This document shows, piece by piece, positions 6,759-13,000 of a stretch of 16,207 bases of DNA. The stretch comes from a bacterium. GTDB taxonomy: Bacteria > UBP15 > UBA6099 > DSWB01. A program made the translations under genes and the position numbers. The first letter of the stretch is position 1. The number at the start of each line of letters is the position of its first letter. The notes below the pieces were generated by a model. It was not told the DNA's origin, ran no database searches, and worked only from the letters and a program-made list of their open reading frames with translations. The stretch lies in the NCBI GenBank assembly GCA_020061125.1, contig JAGUYV010000046.1, forward strand, positions 1 through 16,207, read 5' to 3'.

Positions 6759-8021
6759 ATGCCTGCACTCACAAAACCGCAACCCGTTGCCTACAAACCC
6801 CTGCCGGGTCACCCGCGCCCCGCGGATGTAAACGCGCGCGCCGATGAACTCGTCAAGGCCGCCCTCGATGTCATCGAGACCGATTCCCATTCCCTGCAGG
6901 AGAAGATTGACGACGCCAAGCGCGTGGCTGGCGCGCTCACCACCGCAGTTGAATCCTTCCGCACCAATTACAAGCGTTTTCACGACAACGACCACACGCT
7001 GCTGCCCCCGTATGTGATTTGGACCATGCACAACACCTGCAATTTCCGCTGCACCTACTGCGACAACCATCGCGGCGAAAAGTATTTCGATCTCAAAAAC
7101 GAGGGCAAGCTCGACACGGAACAGGGCAAGAAATTGCTCGGGATTATCCGCGAAAACACCACCGGCATCTATTTCTGCGGGGGTGAGCCGACACTGCGCC
7201 AGGACCTTCCCGAACTGGCCGCGCACGCCCGCAAGCTCGATTTCTTTCCGCTCATGATCAACACCAACGGCTCCCGGTTCCACAAAATGCTGCCCGACCC
7301 CCGCTACGCCTCATTCCTCAAAAACATGGACATCATCATTGTGTCCCTGGACGCGCTCAACATCGAGCGCCTGTCCAAGGTGTGGGGCATGCCGGAAGAT
7401 CTGTGCGAACAGGTTGTGGCCAACATCCTGGCCCTGCGCCGCCTGCAAAAGCGCGTGCGCTTCAAACTCATGGTCAACACGGTCATCACCCCGGAGACCA
7501 TCGGGGAGGCCGACGCGGTGCTGGACTGGGCCAATCACCACGATATCTGGTACTCGCCCGTGCCCATGAACTGCGGCCCGCGCGTGAACAATGTGCTGCT
7601 CGAAAACGACGATTATCAAAAACTGGTGCGCAAGATTATGAAGCGCAAGGAGCAAGGGCACAAAATCCTCGGATCGCGCCGCCTGGTCAGCGATCTGCTG
7701 AACGGCAAGCCCATCAAGTGTTACCCTTCGCTCAAGCCGCACATTGACATTGACGGCTCCTTGATCTGGCCGTGCAAAGTCGGGTCCAATCTTGACCCCG
7801 TGAAGATCAATGTGCTCGAATACGGATCTCTGGACGCCGCATATCTGGCTGCGGCCGCGCGCATCAACCCCACGGACATTCACGGCCACGGACCGGGACA
7901 GTGCGGCTCGGACTGCAACTGGATGCAAAATTACACCACGGATGCGTATGTGCGCGGCTTGAAGAAGCCCGTGGGCGGCGGCCTGGCCAAAGAGCTGTTC
8001 GAGTTCGCGGGCGTGGTGTGA
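6759..8021 (+). CDS. Radical SAM protein with C-terminal auxiliary-cluster-type cysteines
   Basis: The ATG at 6759 has GCGAGG 7 bases upstream and is preferred over a TTG at 6711; the product is 420 residues. The radical SAM signature TCNFRCTYC supplies Cys94, Cys98 and Cys101 for the 4Fe-4S cluster that cleaves S-adenosylmethionine. GGEP at 141-144 is the usual SAM amino-group motif. After the partial barrel come Cys321 (KCYPS), Cys339 (IWPCK), Cys382 and Cys386 (QCGSDC). This is the layout of a twitch or SPASM-like extension holding an auxiliary cluster. Residues 1-80 are a family-specific helical N-terminal extension. The substrate is unknown; no precursor peptide or known cofactor gene lies beside it. 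It follows the transposase-like gene by 89 bases and ends at a strong terminator, so it may share that gene's promoter or use a weak one near 6683-6712. Confidence 0.8.
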   Translation: MPALTKPQPVAYKPLPGHPRPADVNARADELVKAALDVIETDSHSLQEKIDDAKRVAGALTTAVESFRTNYKRFHDNDHTLLPPYVIWTMHNTCNFRCTYCDNHRGEKYFDLKNEGKLDTEQGKKLLGIIRENTTGIYFCGGEPTLRQDLPELAAHARKLDFFPLMINTNGSRFHKMLPDPRYASFLKNMDIIIVSLDALNIERLSKVWGMPEDLCEQVVANILALRRLQKRVRFKLMVNTVITPETIGEADAVLDWANHHDIWYSPVPMNCGPRVNNVLLENDDYQKLVRKIMKRKEQGHKILGSRRLVSDLLNGKPIKCYPSLKPHIDIDGSLIWPCKVGSNLDPVKINVLEYGSLDAAYLAAAARINPTDIHGHGPGQCGSDCNWMQNYTTDAYVRGLKKPVGGGLAKELFEFAGVV

Positions 8022-8096
8022 ACGATGCCGGACAACGCCGGGACAGGACCGCAGTAACAGAAACATAACCACGAAGAACGCATAGTGCATCGGGGG

Positions 8097-8119
8097 GCGC
8101 GGCCGTTGGCCGCGCTTTT
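8097..8119 (+). terminator. Intrinsic terminator after the radical SAM gene
   Basis: A perfect 8-bp stem GCGCGGCC / GGCCGCGC with a 3-base loop is followed directly by TTTT. It lies 75 bases past the stop and separates this transcript from the MreB-like/Mla operon. Confidence 0.75.
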
Positions 8120-8174
8120 CCGATTTGTCCCGGTTCACGGCGGATGATTCAAGTTCCGTATGTGTCAAATAAAA

Positions 8175-8203
8175 TAAACAGGTTCGGATATTAGATATAT
8201 ATT
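8175..8203 (+). promoter_or_regulatory. Candidate promoter for the MreB-like/Mla operon
   Basis: TAAACA (4/6) at 8175-8180, a 17-base spacer and TATATT (5/6) at 8198-8203 lie in an AT-rich pocket between GC-rich flanks. The start site would fall near 8210. Confidence 0.45.
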
Positions 8204-8218
8204 GCGGACCGGGTCCGC
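8204..8218. promoter_or_regulatory. Palindrome over the predicted start site of the Mla operon
   Basis: GCGGACC-G-GGTCCGC is a perfect 7+1+7 palindrome starting directly after the candidate -10 box. Part of the arm (GCGGAC) recurs at 8231-8236. A one-base centre is too tight for an RNA hairpin, so a protein operator is more likely. Confidence 0.4.
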
Positions 8219-8264
8219 GGATTTGCGCATGCGGACTGCCCGGCGGTGAAAGGAAACGCAACAC

Positions 8265-9281
8265 ATGGCAGTGGGACTGGCTCCTCGCATGGGGCTGGAC
8301 ATGGGAACGAGCAAGACCGTGGTGTGGGCCGGGAAGCGCGTGGCGTACAATGAGCCGACATTGCTGGCGGTGAACCCGCAGCGCAACCGGGCGCTGTACT
8401 GGGGCAAGGCCGCGGCCGAGCGCACGGGCAAGATGAAGCAGGACACGGAGATGCTGCGCCCGGTGCGGCGCGGCGCCATCGCGGATTACGCGGCAACGGT
8501 TTTTTATCTGAAAAAGGCGTTGGCTGCGGCCCAGCGGTTCAGGGTGCTCAAGCCCGTGCTGGTGGCGGGCGTGCCCATTCAGTTGAGCAGCGTGGAGGCG
8601 CGCGCCCTGTGCGACGCCGCACGCGAGGCCGGTGCGGGCGGAATTTTCCTGGTCCCCAGCACCCTGGCCGCGCTTTGGGGCTGCCTCGAAGACCCCGAGG
8701 ATCCTACTGGCTCGCTGGTCGTGGACATGGGCGCGGGCGTCACCGATGTGTCCGTGATCGCATCCAACCAGCTCATCGTGGGTCGAACCATCCCCATCGG
8801 CGGGGACGACATCACTCTTCTGGCCGAGCGGGTCATGGAAGTGTCCTACGGCGTGCGCATGGGGCGCATCGAGGCCGCGGCCGTGAAAATGGATGTGGGC
8901 GTGGGTTATTACCAGGATGAAATGTTCGAAAAACGGCGCAACGACCCGGACCACAAGGGCGGGTTCAACAATGTGCGCATATCCAAGCGGCAGGTAGCCG
9001 AGTTTTTGCTCCAGGGCCTGGAACCGCTGTTTTCCGGCATCATCAACACCCTTGAGGAAACGCCGCCCGAACTGTTCGAGGACATTTTCCGCAAGGGCTT
9101 GATATTGAGCGGCGGATCATCGCTGCTGCCCGGGCTGCGCCGCCGTTTGCAGGACCGCCTGAACCTGAATGTCACGCGTCTGCCCGAGCCGTCGTTGAGC
9201 GTGATTCAGGGCGTGGGGCGGATCATCACGCGTTTCGGCCAGTTCCGCGAGTATTTCGACGAGCAGATGGCCATGGCGTAA
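8265..9281 (+). CDS. MreB-like bacterial actin, divergent
   Basis: This 338-residue protein has the length of MreB. The actin-fold nucleotide motifs are present: phosphate-1 GLDMGTSKT (10-18), phosphate-2 VVDMGAGVTD (152-161) and adenosine LSGGSSLLPGL (281-291). NEPTLLAV at 29-36 matches MreB NEPSVVAI, and GVPIQLSSVEARAL at 102-115 matches its VERRAI region. The loop that reads EEPMAAAIG in MreB is PSTLAALWG here (131-139), so the Glu thought to assist ATP hydrolysis is replaced. Residues 210-235 are unlike MreB. MreB organises cell-wall synthesis as membrane-bound filaments. Here the gene opens an operon with the lipid transporter genes mlaE, mlaF and mlaD, rather than mreC and mreD. It may be a scaffold for that transporter or a shape protein that happens to be linked. 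An AAAGGA-type ribosome site lies about 10 bases upstream. Confidence 0.8.
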   Translation: MAVGLAPRMGLDMGTSKTVVWAGKRVAYNEPTLLAVNPQRNRALYWGKAAAERTGKMKQDTEMLRPVRRGAIADYAATVFYLKKALAAAQRFRVLKPVLVAGVPIQLSSVEARALCDAAREAGAGGIFLVPSTLAALWGCLEDPEDPTGSLVVDMGAGVTDVSVIASNQLIVGRTIPIGGDDITLLAERVMEVSYGVRMGRIEAAAVKMDVGVGYYQDEMFEKRRNDPDHKGGFNNVRISKRQVAEFLLQGLEPLFSGIINTLEETPPELFEDIFRKGLILSGGSSLLPGLRRRLQDRLNLNVTRLPEPSLSVIQGVGRIITRFGQFREYFDEQMAMA

Positions 9282-9323
9282 CCGGCCATGCCCGTGCGCG
9301 GCCGATTGGTTGCGCGGAGATTC

Positions 9324-10115
9324 ATGAAACACATCGCAGCGTTTTTTGAGAGCATCGGCGCGGGGTTCATGTACTTTCTGGAGTACATCGGCCGCGCCGT
9401 GAACATCCTGGCGTCGGCCCTGTATTACATCGGCCGTATGGCCATCGAGTGGCCCATCACCGTTACCCAGATGTCGGTCATGGGCGTGAATTCCATGCCC
9501 ATCGTGTTTCTGGTGGTGTCGTTCACGGGCATGTTTCTGTCGCTGATGCTCACGCAGCAGGCGGTGCGGTTCGGCACCGTGGAGTATGTGGGCGCGGCCA
9601 TTGTGTATGTGATGATTCGTGAACTTGCGCCGGTGCTGTCCGCAGTGGTGATCGCCGGGCGGGTCGGCTCGGCCATCGCCTCGGAAATCGGGTCCATGAA
9701 GGTGAGCGAGCAGATTGACGCGCTGCGTTCGCTGGCCACGAATCCGGTGCAGTACCTGGTGGTGCCGCGCATGGCCGCGCTTGTGATCATGCTGCCGGTG
9801 GTGACGGTGTTCGCAGCCCTGGTCAGCATTCTGATGTCTTATGTGGTGGCCTATCAGGTGGGCGGCCTTGAATGGATGGTGTTCATGAAGAATGTGCCCA
9901 CGATAGTGGATCCGAAAATCGTGATCGGGGCGCTGATCAAGGCCGTGGCGTTCGCGGTGACCATCGCCATCATCGGGTGCGTCGAGGGCATGCATACCGA
10001 GGGTGGGGCCGTGGGCGTGGGCCGCGCAACCATCAATGCCGTGGTTGTGAGCATGGTCCTGATTTTCGGCCTCAATTTCCTGCTCTCCATGATCCTGTTT
10101 CCCATGGGGCCGTGA
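9324..10115 (+). CDS. mlaE: MlaE-type lipid ABC transporter permease
   Basis: This is the inner-membrane permease of an MCE/Mla phospholipid transporter. From the ATG at 9324 (GGAG just upstream, spacing short at about 4) it has 263 residues, the usual MlaE length. An alternative in-frame ATG at 9288 would add 12 basic residues, has no clear ribosome site, and cannot be excluded. The family signature is strong at 100-134, including ELAPVLSAVVIAGRVGSAIA and KVSEQIDAL. Hydrophobic segments lie at about 57-77, 89-110, 151-178, 205-220 and 237-258. It would pair with the ATPase encoded 18 bases downstream and with the MCE protein after that. It follows the MreB-like gene by 42 bases (6 if the upstream ATG is used), so translation of the operon is probably coupled. 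Confidence 0.92.
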   Translation: MKHIAAFFESIGAGFMYFLEYIGRAVNILASALYYIGRMAIEWPITVTQMSVMGVNSMPIVFLVVSFTGMFLSLMLTQQAVRFGTVEYVGAAIVYVMIRELAPVLSAVVIAGRVGSAIASEIGSMKVSEQIDALRSLATNPVQYLVVPRMAALVIMLPVVTVFAALVSILMSYVVAYQVGGLEWMVFMKNVPTIVDPKIVIGALIKAVAFAVTIAIIGCVEGMHTEGGAVGVGRATINAVVVSMVLIFGLNFLLSMILFPMGP

Positions 10116-10133
10116 CGCGGGCCGGCGAAGCCT

Positions 10134-10913
10134 ATGATTGAACTGAAAAAAGTCACTATTGCATTCGGAAGCAATGTGGTGTTGCGAGACATTGATCTGC
10201 GCGTGAACAAGGGTGAGATCGTGACCATTCTCGGGCGCAGCGGATGCGGCAAGAGCACGCTGCTGCGCGCGGCCATGGGCCTGATCCCCATTGCCTCGGG
10301 CGAAATATTCGTGCAGGGCCGCCGCGTGGACGACATCAAAGAGCGCGACATGGACGAAGTGCGCAAGACCATGGGAATGGTGTTCCAGGAAGGCGCGCTG
10401 TTCGACAGCATGACCGTGTTCGAGAATGTGGCTTTCGCGCTGCGGAGGCACACAAAACTCAAGGAAAAGGAAATCCGGGAGATCGTGAACGAGCGCCTCG
10501 AAGCCGTGGACCTTGAAGGCGCGGAGCACAAACGGCCGGACCAGTTGAGCGGGGGCATGCGCCGGCGCGTGGGCATCGCCCGCGCCCTGGCCATGAAGCC
10601 GGACATTCTGCTCTACGACGAGCCGACCACGGGCCTGGACCCCATTCTCACGGCCACGGTCGTGGAACTGATTTTGAAAATGCGGGACCGGTACGGCGCT
10701 ACGAGCATCGTGGTCACGCACGACCTCGAGGCCGCGTCCCGGATCAGCGACCGCGCGGCCATGATCCACGACGGCCGGTTCATCGCCCAGGGCGCGATCG
10801 CCGAACTTGAGGCCAGCGCGGACCCGGATGTTTCGACTTTTTTCACCATAATGGACAGGCGGGCGGCCGCCGGAAACGCAAAGCAGGGGAGGCGTCCCGA
10901 TGCTGACGCATAA
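10134..10913 (+). CDS. mlaF: MlaF-type ABC transporter ATP-binding protein
   Basis: This 259-residue cytoplasmic ATPase powers the MlaE permease. All ABC motifs are intact: Walker A GRSGCGKST (34-42), a Q-loop in MVFQEGALFDS (MlaF-like), the signature LSGGM, Walker B ILLYDEP followed by the D-loop TTGLD, and the switch His in VVTHD. The GALFDSMTVFENVAF segment is characteristic of the MlaF/Mkl subfamily. The C-terminal extension is short and rich in Ala, Arg and Lys. No MlaB (STAS) gene is seen beside it. The gene begins 18 bases after mlaE and overlaps the start of mlaD by 14 bases, which supports one operon and coupled translation. Confidence 0.93.
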   Translation: MIELKKVTIAFGSNVVLRDIDLRVNKGEIVTILGRSGCGKSTLLRAAMGLIPIASGEIFVQGRRVDDIKERDMDEVRKTMGMVFQEGALFDSMTVFENVAFALRRHTKLKEKEIREIVNERLEAVDLEGAEHKRPDQLSGGMRRRVGIARALAMKPDILLYDEPTTGLDPILTATVVELILKMRDRYGATSIVVTHDLEAASRISDRAAMIHDGRFIAQGAIAELEASADPDVSTFFTIMDRRAAAGNAKQGRRPDADA

Positions 10914-12219
10914 TGTGAAAGTGGGCCTGGCCGTGGTTGCGGCCGTAATCGTGATCATCGTGACCATGCGGTTCGTGGGCGGTGAAAAGTTCACTCCGGA
11001 CAACACCTACACTCTCAAGGTCGTGTTCGAGAATGTGCAGGGGCTGTCGCCGGGCGCCAAGGTGTGGTTGAGCGGCGTGGAGGTGGGCAAGGTCGAGGAG
11101 GTCGTGCTGCGCGACGACGGCAGGGCCGTGCTCAATCTGCGCATCGGAACGGGCTACCAGATCCGCCGCGACGCCGAGTTCAACATTAAGGTTGGCTTTC
11201 TGAAGGACACCATTTTGAGCATCACGAATCCCGATGTGCGGCCCGTGAAGCTCGAATATTTCAAGCCGGGGGACACCATCACAAAAACTCGCACACCGTC
11301 CACCCTCGACGACCTCGTGGGCGAGGCTCACAAGGCCCTCAAGCAGGTCAACGACATGCTCGCGTCCGTGAAGCAGATCGTTGGCGACGACACCATGAAA
11401 CACAATGTGCATGAGACCGTGGAAAATGTGCGCATGATCACCGAGCAGATTTACGATTTCGCCACCGTGCTCAAGGAAGTGGGCGTGCAGAATCAGGCCG
11501 AGATTGACGCCATCATCGCCAATGTCAACGCGCTTACCGCCAATTTGATCAAGACCTCGGAAAAAGCGGACATGCTCCTCGCCAATGTCAACGATGTGGC
11601 CGGGGATCCGGAAGTGAAAAGGGATCTCAAGCAGGCCATTGACAACCTGCAGGCCACCATGGCCAACCTCGAGGAAACCACGGATTCGGTGAAAAAACTC
11701 ATCACCGACGATGAGCTGAATCAGGATTTGAAACAGACCATCAAGAGCACGCGGCGCACCATGGAGAACGCGGACACGGCCTTGGCCGGCGTGCGCAAGG
11801 CCGTGGACACCGTGAACAATACCGAAGTCAAACCATCGTTCCAGTTTCGCTACAATGCGCGCGAAGATAAGTACCACGCGGACATGAACCTGCGCATGTT
11901 TCCGCCCGATCCGTCTGTAAGCTATCTCATCGGACTGGATGATCTGGGCGAGAACAGCAACACCAACCTGCAGCTTGGCGTGCGCGGCGCGCTTCCGGGC
12001 GTGTGGTACCGCCTCGGCATCAAGAGCGGCAAGCTGGGCATGGGCGCGGAATACGAAAAAGACGACATTTATATGGAAGGCGATCTCATAGACCCCAACG
12101 ATTTGCAATTCAATCTGCGCGTGGGCAAGCAGCTTCAGCCCAACCGGTATCTGCTGCTGGGATGGGAAGAAGCGTTCAAGCGAGACGGGTTGAGCTTCGG
12201 CTTTCTTCAGAAATACTGA
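10900..12219 (+). CDS. mlaD: MlaD-type MCE protein with long helical region and C-terminal beta domain
   Basis: This 439-residue protein is about twice the length of E. coli MlaD. A strong ribosome site (GGGGAGG) lies upstream, and the start overlaps the end of mlaF. Residues 7-26 are a single transmembrane anchor. Residues about 37-128 are the MCE domain, with FENVQGLSPGAKVWLSGVEV as hallmark. Residues about 135-310 are predicted long helices, probably coiled coil, with repeated NVNALTANL/NVNDVAGD-like and NLQATMANLEET-like segments. Residues about 312-439 switch to alternating, aromatic-rich beta sequence (VWYRLGIKSGKLGMGAEYE, FNLRVGKQL, YLLLGWEE) and end in a C-terminal Tyr, as outer-membrane strands do. 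This build fits a transenvelope bridge that carries phospholipid between membranes without MlaC or MlaA. It is the last gene of the operon. Confidence 0.9.
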   Translation: MLTHNVKVGLAVVAAVIVIIVTMRFVGGEKFTPDNTYTLKVVFENVQGLSPGAKVWLSGVEVGKVEEVVLRDDGRAVLNLRIGTGYQIRRDAEFNIKVGFLKDTILSITNPDVRPVKLEYFKPGDTITKTRTPSTLDDLVGEAHKALKQVNDMLASVKQIVGDDTMKHNVHETVENVRMITEQIYDFATVLKEVGVQNQAEIDAIIANVNALTANLIKTSEKADMLLANVNDVAGDPEVKRDLKQAIDNLQATMANLEETTDSVKKLITDDELNQDLKQTIKSTRRTMENADTALAGVRKAVDTVNNTEVKPSFQFRYNAREDKYHADMNLRMFPPDPSVSYLIGLDDLGENSNTNLQLGVRGALPGVWYRLGIKSGKLGMGAEYEKDDIYMEGDLIDPNDLQFNLRVGKQLQPNRYLLLGWEEAFKRDGLSFGFLQKY

Positions 12220-12283
12220 CGCGCGGCCGCGGCGCCGTCCGGTCCGTTTCCCCGCACATGCAGCGCCCGGGCGAAGGGTTTGC

Positions 12284-12312
12284 TTGACACCGGCCCGCAG
12301 CCGTTCTATTTT
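12284..12312 (+). promoter_or_regulatory. Sigma-70-type promoter for the HisD/HisB/HAD operon
   Basis: TTGACA at 12284-12289 (6/6), a 17-base spacer and TATTTT at 12307-12312 (4/6). The predicted start, about 12319, falls at the beginning of an alternating GC tract. It lies 57 bases before the next ATG. Confidence 0.65.
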
Positions 12313-12314
12313 GA

Positions 12315-12336
12315 GTATGCGCGCGCACGCGCGCGC
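12315..12336. repeat. 22-bp alternating purine-pyrimidine (mostly GC) tract at the start site
   Basis: Every step from 12315 to 12336 alternates purine and pyrimidine, with the GC part running 12319-12336. It is a classic Z-DNA-prone sequence. As RNA it folds into a GC hairpin (about 6 bp with a 4-base loop) at the very 5' end of the transcript, followed by UUU. Confidence 0.7.
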
Positions 12337-12368
12337 TTTGTGATTCCACCGGTGAGCCAGGTGCGCCC

Positions 12369-12977
12369 ATGAGGTTGCCGCAGGTTTTGAAAACGAGGCG
12401 CGCCGCTGTGCCGCTTCTTGTTCTGCTGTCTGTTGCAGGCGGCTATTTCATTTTTCGCGGGGCGCAGCAGGGAATCCGCGGCTTCGAAAACGGCATCCAG
12501 CGCAAGTCGAGTGAAATCCAGGAGGAGTTCAGGGCCACCATTTCCACTATGGCGGTCGAACACAAGCAGTATTTGGAGTGCGAACAGGTGGCGGACGCCT
12601 GGCGCATGGCGCAGAGCGGGTATCACAGGGATTTTGGCGCTTACGCTGGTGAGCCGGAAGCCATGCGGGGCCGCAACACGCTAAACAAGGATTATGTGGA
12701 CGAAACCCTCGCGGATGCCATGAAAGGCGTGTGCTACATCATCGAAATGAACGCTTCGGACACTGATTATCGCATGATGTTCGAGGTGGACAAGCAGGCC
12801 CTGGTTCAGCAGTACGAGAGGCGGCTGAACCGGGAGAAGGACGCGCGGACCAGGGAGCATCTCAAGCTTCGCATCAACCAGTTGCGCTCCGCGGAGCCGT
12901 GCCGCATTACAGCCACGGATCTGGAAATCGCGGCCAACGGACAGTGCGGGTTCGCGGCGCGGCCGGATGAGGATTGA
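12369..12977 (+). CDS. Membrane-anchored protein of unknown function
   Basis: I do not recognise this 202-residue protein. The N-terminus has a basic stretch (KTRR) and one hydrophobic segment at about 12-30, so it is either anchored with the rest in the periplasm or has an uncleaved signal. Residues about 38-75 and 138-175 are charged and helical. Four cysteines (71, 122, 178, 193) lie in the predicted exported part and could form disulfides. The ribosome site is weak (AGGTG, about 7 bases before the ATG). It is the first gene after the promoter at 12284, and its stop is 23 bases before the chosen start of the HisD homologue, so it is very likely co-transcribed with the His-like genes. That linkage is odd for a membrane protein and may be the best clue to its role. 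Confidence 0.6.
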   Translation: MRLPQVLKTRRAAVPLLVLLSVAGGYFIFRGAQQGIRGFENGIQRKSSEIQEEFRATISTMAVEHKQYLECEQVADAWRMAQSGYHRDFGAYAGEPEAMRGRNTLNKDYVDETLADAMKGVCYIIEMNASDTDYRMMFEVDKQALVQQYERRLNREKDARTREHLKLRINQLRSAEPCRITATDLEIAANGQCGFAARPDED

Positions 12978-13000
12978 AGGGCCGGGAAAGGATTGCCGCC

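Noticed and set aside
7311-8954. 547-residue minus-strand open frame
   Set aside because: It spans the radical SAM gene end, a terminator and the MreB-like gene in antisense. Its composition (His, Arg, Val-rich) is typical of a GC-rich shadow frame.
9117-11006. 629-residue minus-strand open frame rich in His
   Set aside because: It is antisense to the mlaE and mlaF genes, which have full family motifs. The His-richness mirrors Met/Val codons of the real strand.
12220-12250. GC-rich palindromic sequence after mlaD
   Set aside because: It contains short self-complementary pieces such as GCGGCCGC but no clear stem followed by a T-run.
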